Of a stretch of DNA of 64,000 bases, positions 41,301 to 49,999 are shown in pieces (position 1 is the first letter of the stretch; each line of letters begins with the position of its first letter). Source of the DNA: Streptomyces sp. R28 (GTDB taxonomy: Bacteria; Actinomycetota; Actinomycetes; Streptomycetales; Streptomycetaceae); NCBI RefSeq assembly GCF_041052385.1, contig NZ_CP163439.1, forward strand, positions 5,507,001 through 5,571,000. Reading direction: 5' to 3'. Both the position numbers and the translations under genes were made by a program. A model generated the notes under the pieces. The model worked only from the letters and a program-made list of their open reading frames with translations, ran no database searches and was not told the DNA's origin.

Positions 41301-41448
41301 TCCGGGTCGGTTCCTTGTGGCCGTTGAGTTCGGTCAGCAGGTCGTCGGGGCAGAGCTCGTAGAGGTCGCCCCAGAAACGGCGGCCGTGGTTGTCCCAGAT
41401 GCGGTAACCGCCGGGGACACCCCTGGCCACGTAGCGTCGTCTGCTCAA
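41260..41448 (-). CDS. Small basic hypothetical protein, 62 aa
   Basis: The protein reads RYVARGVPGGYRIWDNHGRR and FWGDLYELCPDDLLTELNGH, and ends in a basic helix, ISELLRRYRALKR. TTG 41448 is supported by AGGGGGCGGA just upstream. It is a plausible small conserved Streptomyces protein of unknown function. Confidence 0.6.
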   Translation of the reverse strand: MSRRRYVARGVPGGYRIWDNHGRRFWGDLYELCPDDLLTELNGHKEPTRISELLRRYRALKR

Positions 41449-41546
41449 TCCGCCCCCTGTCCGGACTCGTCACTCGTACGCGTCCACGCGCGTGTCCGGA
41501 CAGGGTGACATCGGGCGGCCGTTGGCGTCGCCCGGATTTCCCGGGC

Positions 41547-41915
41547 TCAGCCGTGCCCCAGGCCGCCCCCGCCGAAGGCCCCGCTCTTTCCGGGCAACCA
41601 GCGCCTGCGGTGCTGGTCGTCGCTGCGTTTGCTGCCCGCGTGGTGCAGTTCGTGCGGCAGGAGCCGTTCCCTGCCCTCCGCGTGCGGCACTTCGTCCGGT
41701 TCCCTGATCTCGCGCATCTCATGGACCGGACCGGTGTCGGGAAGATGCGGCTGCTCGTCGGCGCGTGGCCGCGGCAGTTCCCGATCACGGACCCGCATGC
41801 CGAGCTGCACGGCCCAGATCAGTGCACCGGCGATGAACAGGCCACCCACAAAGGCGGCGATCACGTTGAGTACTCCACTCGACGTGGCCGCTAGTACATA
41901 CGTCGCGGTACTCAT
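41547..41915 (-). CDS. DUF6479-like small membrane protein, 122 aa
   Basis: A short periplasmic N-terminus and one membrane helix (VLNVIAAFVGGLFIAGALIW) are followed by a hydrophilic Arg/Glu/Pro-rich tail with PHLPDTGPVHEMREIREPDE and a Gly-rich end. This is the layout of DUF6479 proteins of Streptomyces. ATG 41915 begins the helix segment; the ribosome-binding site is weak. Its function is unknown. Confidence 0.72.
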   Translation of the reverse strand: MSTATYVLAATSSGVLNVIAAFVGGLFIAGALIWAVQLGMRVRDRELPRPRADEQPHLPDTGPVHEMREIREPDEVPHAEGRERLLPHELHHAGSKRSDDQHRRRWLPGKSGAFGGGGLGHG

Positions 41916-42059
41916 GCCCCAATTATCACCGAAACGGGCGAATAAGCTCCTCCGGGAGGCGGGGAACCGCCTGTTCTCATCCCGGTATGCGCCCACCACG
42001 TCTTCCACGGCGGCCGGGCGCCGCCGTTCACGCAGGGCGCGGTGCTGCCCTGATCGGCC

Positions 42060-42950
42060 CTAGCCTGCCTTGACCGCCGCTCGCTCGGACTCGCCCTCGG
42101 ACTCGCCCTCGACGGCCGACCGGTCGGCGGTGGCGGCGGCGGCGGTGCGCTGCCTCGGGATGAGCGTGGCGAGCGCGAAGGCCAGCAGGGCCGCTCCCGC
42201 GCCGATGGCCATGACGACCTTGAAGCCGTTCTCCGAGGGCAGGGCGTAGCCGCCGAAGTCGGTGGTCATCTGAGCCAGGACGACGCCGGCGATGGCGCTG
42301 GCGAACGAGGTGCCCAGGGAGCGCATCAGGGTGTTCAGGCTGTTGGCGGCGGCCGTCTCGGAGGGGTCGACGGCGCCCATGATCAGGGCGGGCAGGGCGC
42401 CGTAGGTGAAGCCGACGCCGGCGCCGATGATGCAGGAGACGAGGATCAGGTGCCAGACCTCGCTCATCAGCACGATGTTCAGGCCGTACCCGGCGGCCAC
42501 GATCAGCGCGCCGATCATCAGGGTGACCTTGGGGCCCTTGGCCTTGGTGACGGCCGCGGACACGGCGGACATGGCCATCATGACCAGGCCCTGCGGCGCG
42601 AGCACCAGGCCGACGGTCAGCATGGACCTGCCGAGGCCGTAGCCGGTCTGCTCGGGCAGCTGGAGGAGCTGCGGCAGGACGAGGGACATGGCGAACATCG
42701 AGAAGCCCAGCGCGACCGAGGCGAGGTTGGTGAACAGCACCTGGGGCTTGGCGGTGGTGCGCAGGTCGACCAGCGGCCGGTCGGCCCGCAGCTGCCACCA
42801 GCCCCAGGCCAGCAGGATTCCGACCGCGGCGGCACCCAGGCCGAGGGTGGAGCCGCTGGTCCAGCCCCAGTCGCCGCCCTTGGAGACGGCCAGCAGCAGC
42901 GAGACCAGTCCGGCGGACAGGCCGAGTGACAGGCGGCCCAGCCCCGCTAC
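42060..42950 (-). pseudogene. C-terminal half of an EmrB/QacA-type MFS transporter, 5'-truncated
   Basis: About 295 residues with seven or eight membrane helices match the second half of 14-helix drug exporters: LGLSAGLVSLLLAVSKGGDW, LGFSMFAMSLVLPQLLQLPE, GLVLAPQGLVMMAMSA, SETAAANSLNTLMRSLGTSF. The first six helices and motif A are absent. Upstream of about 42950 the DNA encodes part of a response regulator on the other strand. A GTG at 42740 could start a shorter product, but this would not be a functional transporter. Confidence 0.72.
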
Positions 42951-43235
42951 GGCGACCTCGTCCTGGACGACGCCACCTGCTGCGCCCGCCGCGGCTCACG
43001 CGCCCTCGACCTCACCCCCGCCGAATACCGCCTGCTGCGCCATCTGCTCGTCCACGCCGAGTGCGTGCTGTCGAAGGAGCAGATCGGCCGACATGTCTGG
43101 GGCGACTTCCGGGCCAACGAGGCGATCGAGAAGCTGGTCTCGCGGCTGCGCCGCAAGGTGGACCGCGATCCCGGGGAGCCGGCCCTGATCCATACGCGCC
43201 GTGGGTTCGGGTACTGGCCAGGCCGAGCCGGCTGA
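42945..43235 (+). pseudogene. DNA-binding domain remnant of an OmpR-family response regulator
   Basis: The frame encodes RYGDLVLDDATCCARRGSRA, LDLTPAEYRLLRHLLVHAEC, VLSKEQIGRHVWGDF and VSRLRRKVDRDPGEPALIHT, ending RRGFGYWPGRAG. This is a complete trans_reg_C winged helix with its recognition helix. The receiver domain with the phospho-acceptor Asp is missing and no start is present. It abuts the truncated MFS gene in head-to-head orientation, so one deletion can explain both. Confidence 0.75.
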
Positions 43236-43237
43236 CG

Positions 43238-44101
43238 TCACGGCCGGACTCCCCGTACCGCCCAGGCCCGTGCCGTGAGCGGGACGGAACCGTCCGGCGC
43301 GGTGGGCACCGTCGTGCGCAGTGTCTCGCGCAGGCGGTCGCGGGCGGCCGGGGCGAGGGAGGCGACGTAGGCGGGGGCGGGGCCCTGGCCGGACAGGAAG
43401 GGGGTCCACAGGTCGGCGAAGTCGGCGAAGACGGTGGGTACCTCGATCGCGGTCGTCGACACGGCGGTGAGCCCCACGCCGGTCCACAGGGTGTGCAGCG
43501 CTTGCGGGTGGCAGTCCGGGAACCGGCGGCCCTCGTCGAGCGCGGCCGCGGCCGGGTCCGCCTCGGCGGCAGCGTCCCAGAAGCGACGCAGGAGGCCCAT
43601 CCCGTCGCCGTAGTCCCACACGTACGCCGCGACGAGGCCGCCGCCCGGACGGACGACGCGCGCCAACTCCCCTATTCCTGCAGCTGGTTCGGGCAGGAAG
43701 TTCAGCGTGAGCCCACTGACCGCGACGTCGAACACGCCGTCCGGCACGGGCAGCGCCATCGCGTCCGCCACGACGAAGCGGGGTGAGCCGACAGCCGGCG
43801 CCGGGTCCGGGTCCGGGTCCGCAGCCGTGTCCAAAGCCGCAGCTCTGGTCGGCCGCGGGCGCCGGGCCGCCGTGCCCGCGAACCCCTCGGAACGGTCGCA
43901 CCCCACCACTCCCCGAGGCCCGCACCGCGCAGCCACCACCGCCGACAGCGCCCCCGTGCCGCACCCCACGTCCAGCCACCGCAGACCCTCCGCGCGGTCG
44001 AGCCACGTCACGAACTCCCGCGCGACGAGCCGGCTCCACCGGCCCATGTACCGCTCGTAGGCCGCTCCCGACGTCCACAGGTCGCTTCGCTGCTCTGCCA
44101 T
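43238..44101 (-). CDS. Class I SAM-dependent methyltransferase, 287 aa
   Basis: The SAM-binding motif I is LRWLDVGCGTGALSAVV, followed by the acidic strand 2 in GVVGCDRSEGF, motif FVVADAMALPVPDGVFDVAV and ELARVVRPGGGLVAAYV. This is the ubiquinone/menaquinone-type (UbiE-like) small-molecule methyltransferase fold; the substrate is unknown. A DPDPDP-type insertion follows strand 2, encoded by GTCCGG repeats. ATG 44101 is chosen over the upstream in-frame GTG because the fold begins there. It is divergent from the beta-helix gene. Confidence 0.88.
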   Translation of the reverse strand: MAEQRSDLWTSGAAYERYMGRWSRLVAREFVTWLDRAEGLRWLDVGCGTGALSAVVAARCGPRGVVGCDRSEGFAGTAARRPRPTRAAALDTAADPDPDPAPAVGSPRFVVADAMALPVPDGVFDVAVSGLTLNFLPEPAAGIGELARVVRPGGGLVAAYVWDYGDGMGLLRRFWDAAAEADPAAAALDEGRRFPDCHPQALHTLWTGVGLTAVSTTAIEVPTVFADFADLWTPFLSGQGPAPAYVASLAPAARDRLRETLRTTVPTAPDGSVPLTARAWAVRGVRP

Positions 44102-44268
44102 ACCCACCACGATCCTCCGTCTTCGGACGGACACATCGGGAAGGCACCGGCACACATCGGCATCCGGAACCGCGACCAAAGACGCACAGCGAGCGACGAT
44201 CGGCCGACGCGCGCCGTGCCGCCCCCGATCGACGATGGACCCGTCCGGCGAACGGGAGGAGCGGGAAC

Positions 44269-46233
44269 ATGGCGGACCTGCGGGTCGGGCCGGTCGTATC
44301 GGCGAGGGCAGTGGCGGCAGCGACAGCGATAGCGGTTGTGGTGTCCGGGGGGACTTGGGCGGCGGCCCCGCCGCCGGCGTCGGCGGCGAGTGGGCGGTCG
44401 GCCGCGCAGCAGCTGTACGTGGCGCCCTGGGGGAATGACGCCTGGCCGGGCACGGCGGAGCGGCCGTTCGCGACGCCGGCCCGCGCCCAGCGGGAGGTGC
44501 GGGACCGGACGGCCGGGATGAGCTCGGACATCGTGGTGAACCTGCGGGGCGGGACGTACCGGCTGGCCGCCCCGCTCAGGATGTCGCGGGACGCCGGGGA
44601 CTCCGGCCGGGGCGGGCATCGCGTCGTCTATCAGGCGTACGGCTTCGGGACGTCGTACGAGGAGCCGGTGACCCTCAGCGGTGGGCGGACCGTCACGGGG
44701 TGGCGGCCCGATCCGAGGCGCGAGGGGGTCTGGCGGGCGGACGTCGGGGATCTCGAGACCCGTCAGCTCTACGTCGACGGGAAGCGGGCCGCGCGGGCGG
44801 GCCTGGGGTCGGGACTGCCCGGCAAGGTGCGGACGACCGCCACCGGATACACCACCACCAGCAGGATTCCCCGGTCCTGGCGCAACCCCGGCGATCTCGA
44901 ACTGCTGTACCGCTTCGACTACGTCGAGGGCCGCTGCGGTGTCCAGGGCGTCTCCCGCGGGCCGGGGAACGGGGCCACGGTCACCATGGACAAGGCCTGC
45001 TGGAAACTCGCCCGTGACCTGTACGGAAAGGAATCCCTCGGCGCGCCCTCCGAGGTCCAGAACGGCCCGGACTTCCTGCACAGGCCGGGGAGCTGGTACC
45101 TCGACCGCTCGCGGCCCGGCCGCCATCAGCTGCTCTACCGGCCCACACCCGGTCAGGACATGAGCCGCACACCGGTGGTCGCCCCCGAGCTGGAGACCTT
45201 GCTCAGCGGGACCGGTGTGCACGACATCGCCTTCCGGGGACTGACGTTCGCCGACGCGACCTGGCTGGCGCCGAGCGAGCCCGCCGGGTTCGTCGCCGCC
45301 TGGAGCATGTACATGCGGCCGGGTGAGGGTGGGGAGATGACGGCGCTCACGGTGCCGGGCAACGTCGCCTTCCGCACCGCCGAGCGCATCGCCTTCCAGG
45401 GCAACCGGTTCACCCGACTCGGCGCGCAGGGACTGGAGTTCTCCGAGAACAGCTCGCACAACGTGGTGGACGGCAATGTCTTCACCGACATCTCGGACGG
45501 CGGCATCGTCCTGGGCGTCCTGCCACCGGACACCAAGGGAACCAACCGCGCCAACCGGATCACCGACAACTGGATCCACCACATCGGAGCCGACCACCAC
45601 GCGGCCTCCGGCATCTGGGACACCGGCGGCAGCGGGACGACCATCGCGCACAACCAGGTCGACCACGTGCCCTACACCGGCATCCTCTCCGGCCCCAGCG
45701 AGGACCTGCGCGGTCTCATGCGCGGCAACCGCATCACCGGCAACCGGGTCTTCGCCACCAACCAGCTGCTGGTCGACGGCGGCGGCATCTACCTGCGTGG
45801 CGAACAGGGCACCTCGCACGCCGACGGCCTGGTCGTCAGCGACAACGCGGTGACGGACTCCCGGTACGGGGTGTGGAACGTCGGCATCTACACCGACGAC
45901 AGCAGCAACTGGATGACCGTGCGCCACAACGCCGTCTACAACTACCGTGCCTCGATCGGCGGTTGCAGCGAGGAGTGGGGCGACCGGCCGGTGCGCAACG
46001 TCCGTTACCAGGGCAACTTCTGGGACGACGCCGTCCCCGAATGGCTGCCCCGCCGGTCCTACCCCGGAGCCTGGCCGCCAGCGCCGGACTGCGGCGACCC
46101 GCACGGTCTCGGGTTCAAGGCCAACACCCGCCTGACCCCCGCCGCGGAGTGCGCGGCCCGCCCGGCCTGCGCCGCGATCCTGGACCGGGCCGGGCCGAAG
46201 GCGTCGTACCAGCGCCGGTTGGGCCTGCACTGA
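44269..46233 (+). CDS. Secreted right-handed beta-helix glycosidase-like protein, 654 aa
   Basis: A signal peptide (AVAAATAIAVVVSGGTWAAA) precedes LYVAPWGNDAWPGTAERPFA with the AQREVR helix, the usual start of secreted parallel beta-helix enzymes. Successive coils follow (IAFQGNRFTRLGAQGLEFSE, NVVDGNVFTDISDGGIVLGV, ITDNWIHHIGADHHAASGIW, GGGIYLRGEQGT). The architecture resembles GH141/GH120-type glycosidases of plant polysaccharides, but the family is not certain. ATG 44269 follows GGAGG. A strong hairpin follows the stop. Confidence 0.8.
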   Translation: MADLRVGPVVSARAVAAATAIAVVVSGGTWAAAPPPASAASGRSAAQQLYVAPWGNDAWPGTAERPFATPARAQREVRDRTAGMSSDIVVNLRGGTYRLAAPLRMSRDAGDSGRGGHRVVYQAYGFGTSYEEPVTLSGGRTVTGWRPDPRREGVWRADVGDLETRQLYVDGKRAARAGLGSGLPGKVRTTATGYTTTSRIPRSWRNPGDLELLYRFDYVEGRCGVQGVSRGPGNGATVTMDKACWKLARDLYGKESLGAPSEVQNGPDFLHRPGSWYLDRSRPGRHQLLYRPTPGQDMSRTPVVAPELETLLSGTGVHDIAFRGLTFADATWLAPSEPAGFVAAWSMYMRPGEGGEMTALTVPGNVAFRTAERIAFQGNRFTRLGAQGLEFSENSSHNVVDGNVFTDISDGGIVLGVLPPDTKGTNRANRITDNWIHHIGADHHAASGIWDTGGSGTTIAHNQVDHVPYTGILSGPSEDLRGLMRGNRITGNRVFATNQLLVDGGGIYLRGEQGTSHADGLVVSDNAVTDSRYGVWNVGIYTDDSSNWMTVRHNAVYNYRASIGGCSEEWGDRPVRNVRYQGNFWDDAVPEWLPRRSYPGAWPPAPDCGDPHGLGFKANTRLTPAAECAARPACAAILDRAGPKASYQRRLGLH

Positions 46234-46252
46234 GACACCAGGGCAGCGGGGA

Positions 46253-46292
46253 GGCGTTCGGGCGGCGGCCGGTCGGCCGCCGCCCGAACGCC
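46253..46292. terminator. Perfect 18-bp hairpin between convergent genes
   Basis: GGCGTTCGGGCGGCGGCC (46253-46270) pairs exactly with 46275-46292 around a GGTC tetraloop. It separates the beta-helix gene (stop 46233) from the DUF305 gene (stop 46299) and can act in both directions. Confidence 0.8.
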
Positions 46293-46298
46293 GGAGCG

Positions 46299-46976
46299 TC
46301 AGCTCCCGCTCTTGCTCCCGCTCATGCCGAGCAGCTTGTTCATCTCCTCGATCTCGGCGGTCTGGGCGGTGACGACGTCGTCGGCCAGCTTCGTCGCGGG
46401 ACCGTACTGGCCCTTCGCCTTCTCGGTCGTGGCCATCTCCACAGCGCCCTCGTGGTGCTCGACCATCATGGTCAGGAACAGGGTGTCGAAGGCCTTGCCG
46501 GACGCCTTCATCAGCTCGTCCATGTCCTTCGGGTCCATCATCCCGGCCATGCCGGAGCTGTCGGAGCCACTGGAGTGACCGCCCGAGTGGTCCATGCCGG
46601 GCGCGGCCGAGGGCACGTCCTCACCCCATGCCTTCAGCCATCCCGACATGGTCCGGATCTCCGGGTCCTGGGCCTTCTGGATGCGCGAGGCCAGATCCTT
46701 CACCGCGGTGGAGGAGGCCCGCCCGGCCGCCATGTCCGCCATCTGCACGGCCTGCCGGTGGTGCGGGATCATGCCCTGCGCGAAGGAGACGTCCTGGTCG
46801 TTGTGCGCGCCGGAGGCGGTGTCGGCGCTCGCCGAGGGCGACGTCTGCGCGCCGGCGGCGGTGTCCGCGCCGTCGTCGCTGCCGCACGCGGCAAGGACGA
46901 GAGCGGCGGCGACGGCCGTCGCGGCCAGTCCGGCGCGACGGGTCAGGGTGCGTGCGCGTGTGCGTGTGCTGGTCAT
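46299..46976 (-). CDS. DUF305 lipoprotein, 225 aa
   Basis: The signal peptide ends in the lipobox LVLAACGSDD. Two DUF305 halves are seen: DVSFAQGMIPHHRQAVQMAD and FLTMMVEHHEGAVEMATTEK, each with the paired His/Met motif (MIPHH, MVEHH). A His/Met/Ser-rich linker joins them (GMDHSGGHSSGSDSSGMAGM). DUF305 is a four-helix ferritin-like fold often linked to copper or other metal stress. It is probably membrane-tethered outside the cell. It follows the DUF6153 gene after 121 bp and is probably in the same operon. Confidence 0.88.
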   Translation of the reverse strand: MTSTRTRARTLTRRAGLAATAVAAALVLAACGSDDGADTAAGAQTSPSASADTASGAHNDQDVSFAQGMIPHHRQAVQMADMAAGRASSTAVKDLASRIQKAQDPEIRTMSGWLKAWGEDVPSAAPGMDHSGGHSSGSDSSGMAGMMDPKDMDELMKASGKAFDTLFLTMMVEHHEGAVEMATTEKAKGQYGPATKLADDVVTAQTAEIEEMNKLLGMSGSKSGS

Positions 46977-47097
46977 GCTGAGAACTCCTGCGGTGTACGT
47001 GACTTGCCGCGGCCTCGGGGCGTCCGGCCTCGGGGCGCGGCACGGGCATGGCTGACTGCCGTACCGGTGACGGAGACGGGTACGGCCAGGCCTTGTC

Positions 47098-47523
47098 CTA
47101 GGTCCGCAGGATCTGCAGTTCGGCCAGTGAGGGAGGCGCGCGCCCGCCGCCCTCGGGAGCGGCGGCCAGGGAACGACCGTCGAGGTCGCCCGCGACAGCG
47201 GTGCCGGACGGATCGGGCATCGGTGCCGGCAGCACGGGGCCCGCACCGACGGCACCGGAGGCGCAGGTCGGGTCGGCGTGCTGGGCATGCCCGCCACCGG
47301 AATCGGCGCCGTGGCAGACGGATTCGTCGGTCATGGCCGTCATGGGGGCGCTCATGGCGCGCGCGTGATGAGGCGAGGGATGAGCGGAGACGGCGACCGC
47401 GTTGCCGGGGCCGAGCGCATGCATGCCGAACACCCCGGCGAGCAGCCCGAGCATCAGAAGCATGCGCCACGGCCCCGGCATCGGGAGCCGCAGCGCACGG
47501 TGCTGCTGTGCGCGGGCTGTCAC
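47098..47523 (-). CDS. DUF6153-like membrane protein, 141 aa
   Basis: One N-terminal membrane helix (MLLMLGLLAGVFGMHALGPG) is followed by an outer His/Met/Cys-bearing segment (HPSPHHARAMSAPMTAMTDE, GHAQHADPTCASGA) and a Pro/Gly-rich tail ending LAELQILRT. DUF6153 proteins usually precede DUF305 genes in Streptomyces, as here, suggesting a metal-related role. GTG 47523 is the likely start, with GAGGG just upstream. The detailed function is unknown. Confidence 0.78.
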   Translation of the reverse strand: MTARAQQHRALRLPMPGPWRMLLMLGLLAGVFGMHALGPGNAVAVSAHPSPHHARAMSAPMTAMTDESVCHGADSGGGHAQHADPTCASGAVGAGPVLPAPMPDPSGTAVAGDLDGRSLAAAPEGGGRAPPSLAELQILRT

Positions 47524-47564
47524 GCCCTCATGGTACGTATGCCGCCCGCGGCCGACTCACCCGG

Positions 47565-49187
47565 TCACGGTGTGACCTGGGTGGCACCGAACGTCACGAC
47601 GAGGCGCCCGTCCGAGGCGAGGGACCAGCCCAGGGCGCCGCCGTACGACGAGCACCGGGAGCCGTTCGTGCCCGACCAGAACTGGTTCGAGCTGTCGGAG
47701 TCGCCGATGATCCGGTCGTTCGTGCCGCTGCTGCTGCGGCACGAGGTGTCGTTGCGGAACACCGAGGTGCCGGCGTCGAAGTTGTAGTTGCGCTGGAGGT
47801 TGTCGATGCTGACGTTGTCCGACACCGTCATCGTGCCCGGGTTGCTGTTGTAGGTGAACCCGTGCTTGCCGTTCTTGTAGGCGATGCTGCGCTTGATGAC
47901 GTGGTTGACGGGGATGTCCTCGCCGCCGAGCTTGTAGCCGTTGCGGTCGCCGTTGCCGGCCTGGGAGCCGTCGCTGAGGGTGCCGTTGCTGTACGCGAGG
48001 GAGTCCTCGATGGTCACCGGGCCGATGGCGCCGGTGTCGGGCTTGGTGTAGAGGTCCCAGCCGTCGTCGATGTTGTTGTGGGCCACGGCGTAGCGGAAGA
48101 CGTTCCCGGTGCCGGTGGTGAGCTTCGCGGCGAAGCCGTCGGCGTCCTCGCCGTCGGAGTCGGCGTTGTCGTGCGACTCGGCGCTCAGGATGAGGTTGTT
48201 GGACGGCCACTGGTCCTTGGGGGTGGTGGAGGCTATCCGCCCGAGCTGCAGCCCCGTGTCACGGTTGAAGCGCGTCACCGTGCGCTCGATGACGTTGTTG
48301 CTGCCGCCGACGTAGATGCCGTTGTCCCCGGCCCGCTCGACGACGATGCCGTTGACGTGCCAGTACGACCCCATCACCTGCAGCCCGCGGTTGGACGAAC
48401 TCTCGCTCTGCGCCGAGAAGTTCAGCACCGGCCGCTCACCCGGGTAGGCGGACAGCTTGGTCCGGGCGCTCGACGTGCCGTTGGTACCCGCCGGGATGGT
48501 GACCGTCGAGGAGTAGTTGTACGTCCCTCCGCGCATGTAGATCGTGCCGCCGGCGGAGATACGGCTGATCGCCGAGGTGAGTGTGGTGGGCGCCGACTCC
48601 GTGCCGGCCGCGCCGTCGGTGCCGTTCGGCGCCACGTACAGGACGGGGCCCGCCGGTGCGGGGGTGCTGCCGCTGGTCTCGACGTCCAGGTAGTCGATGT
48701 TGGGCAGGCCGGCGGAGGTGGTCGGGTTGAGCCGGATGGTGTTGCTGCCGGCGTTGACGGGGACGGTGAGCGTCTTCGTCGCCCAGGTCGTCCATGCGCC
48801 GGTGCCCTCGAAGGACGGTGTCTGGACGGCGGTCCCGTTGACGACCAGGGAGGCGGGGCGGGCGGTGGTGGTGCCGTTGGCGAAGCGGACGTTGAGCGTC
48901 GCCGTGCCTGCTGCGGGGGCGTTCACGGTGAACTGGGCATAGCCGCTGGTGGCGTTGGCGCCGTTGCAGAACCCGGTGCCGGAGTAGCCGGCCCAGTCGG
49001 AGTCGATGGTGCCGGTGCAGATCGCCGGGGAGCTCTCGGCCTCGTAACGGGTGCTGGCGGCCTCGGCGGTGGTGCCCGTGAGCGCGACGAGGGTGGTGGC
49101 GAGGAGGGCGGTGGAGGCCAGGGCGGGGGTGACGCGTCCGACCGGGCTCCGGTGCGGACGCGGTCTCGGGTGCGGGTGCGGGTGCAT
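47565..49187 (-). CDS. Secreted PL9-type pectate lyase with N-terminal CBM35-like module, 540 aa
   Basis: After a His/Pro/Arg-rich signal peptide (ALASTALLATTLVALTGTTA), residues about 45-180 form a CBM35/CBM6-like carbohydrate-binding module (ESSPAICTGTIDSDWAGYSG, YAQFTVNAPAAGTATLNVRF). The catalytic part is a parallel beta-helix starting LYVAPNGTDGAAGTESAPTT, with the PL9 hallmark ADSDGEDADGFAAKLTTGTG (Ca-binding acids and catalytic Lys) and DDGWDLYTKPD. It cleaves de-esterified pectin by beta-elimination. ATG 49187 follows AGGGGT. A palindromic operator lies about 100 bp upstream. Confidence 0.88.
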   Translation of the reverse strand: MHPHPHPRPRPHRSPVGRVTPALASTALLATTLVALTGTTAEAASTRYEAESSPAICTGTIDSDWAGYSGTGFCNGANATSGYAQFTVNAPAAGTATLNVRFANGTTTARPASLVVNGTAVQTPSFEGTGAWTTWATKTLTVPVNAGSNTIRLNPTTSAGLPNIDYLDVETSGSTPAPAGPVLYVAPNGTDGAAGTESAPTTLTSAISRISAGGTIYMRGGTYNYSSTVTIPAGTNGTSSARTKLSAYPGERPVLNFSAQSESSSNRGLQVMGSYWHVNGIVVERAGDNGIYVGGSNNVIERTVTRFNRDTGLQLGRIASTTPKDQWPSNNLILSAESHDNADSDGEDADGFAAKLTTGTGNVFRYAVAHNNIDDGWDLYTKPDTGAIGPVTIEDSLAYSNGTLSDGSQAGNGDRNGYKLGGEDIPVNHVIKRSIAYKNGKHGFTYNSNPGTMTVSDNVSIDNLQRNYNFDAGTSVFRNDTSCRSSSGTNDRIIGDSDSSNQFWSGTNGSRCSSYGGALGWSLASDGRLVVTFGATQVTP

Positions 49188-49285
49188 GGGGCTGACCCCT
49201 TTCTGTGGCGGCTTCGGGTGTGGCAACGTGGCGGGTTCGGGTGCGTGAACGGGCCGTGTGTGCCGGACACCTCGTGGCAGGCAGG

Positions 49286-49297
49286 GAAAGCGCTTTC
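49286..49297. promoter_or_regulatory. Perfect palindrome GAAAGCGCTTTC upstream of the pectate lyase
   Basis: The 12-bp perfect palindrome with a central GCGC is the shape of LacI-family (and CcpA-like) operators controlling carbohydrate genes. It lies 99 bp before the lyase ATG. The 392-bp region between the lyase and the secreted protein at 49580 otherwise holds a run of nine C (near 49451) and a promoter-like TTTGCCTTCTCTTTACAAC near 49465. Confidence 0.55.
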
Positions 49298-49579
49298 TCG
49301 ATGCTTCTCGGGACCGTAAGGGCCTGTCGCGTACGCGTCAATAGATGTGTACGTGATTAAAATTCACGAGCATGAACGACTGGGGCCTGAATGAGGCCTG
49401 GACGGGGTCCTGGCGGGGGGCCCGGGTGAGCTCCTGAATCGGCGTCGCCGCCCCCCCCCGCATGACTTTGCCTTCTCTTTACAACCCGCCCCGCTGCCGC
49501 GTCGTCTCTCTGCTCGACCGTCACCCAGCCCGCCGCGTACGGGAGTACCGGCCGGGCCGACGAAAGAGAGAGCGACTCA

Positions 49580-49999
49580 ATGCGCCGAACCGTGCTCAGC
49601 GCCATGGCACTCACCTGCACCGCCCTGTTGGCGGGCATCGCGCCCGCGTTCGCCGACAGCGCGGCCCCGACCTCGGTCCCCAGCCCGGCGGCCACCGCCC
49701 CCTCGGCCACGGCCGTCCCCACGCCCAGCGCCGCAGAACCGACCACCGCGCCGAGCACTGAGCCGCCCCGGGAAGCGACCCCCGTCCCCTCGGAGCCGTC
49801 GGCCGAGCCGACCCGCGCGCCGGACGGCGGCCAGGTCTCCGTCGTACCGTCGGGAGCGCCCGACACCGGAGTCACGGCGCCGGCTTCGGGTGCCGGGGGC
49901 GGGCAGGGCGGGCTCATCGGCGGGGGAGCCGCCGCGGTGCTCGTCGCCGGAGGCGCGACGGCCTTCGTCGTACGGCGTCGGCGGACGAACGGCGCCTGA
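49580..49999 (+). CDS. Small sortase-substrate-like surface protein, 139 aa
   Basis: A signal peptide (LSAMALTCTALLAGIAPAFA) is followed by 70 residues of Ala/Pro/Ser/Thr/Glu stalk, a sorting-like motif APDTG, a Gly-rich stretch, a membrane helix (AAAVLVAGGATAFVV) and RRRRTN. The order matches a cell-wall sorting signal, with APDTG in place of LPxTG. The next gene is a class F sortase that overlaps its stop (TGATG), so enzyme and substrate are probably made together. A stalk with no globular head suggests a spacer or signalling role. Confidence 0.75.
   Translation: MRRTVLSAMALTCTALLAGIAPAFADSAAPTSVPSPAATAPSATAVPTPSAAEPTTAPSTEPPREATPVPSEPSAEPTRAPDGGQVSVVPSGAPDTGVTAPASGAGGGQGGLIGGGAAAVLVAGGATAFVVRRRRTNGA

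Noticed and set aside
42060..42740. Complete short transporter starting at GTG 42740
   Set aside because: Coding sequence for two further helices continues upstream in the same frame, and the family needs the missing N-terminal half.
45873..49319. Open frame of over 1100 codons on the plus strand across several genes
   Set aside because: It spans the ends of the beta-helix gene and runs antisense to DUF305, DUF6153 and the pectate lyase, all of which have recognisable domains; the long frame is a GC-bias artefact.
49445..49460. Run of nine C as a phase-variation tract
   Set aside because: It lies between genes and overlaps no start codon or clear promoter box; it is also a likely sequencing-error site.
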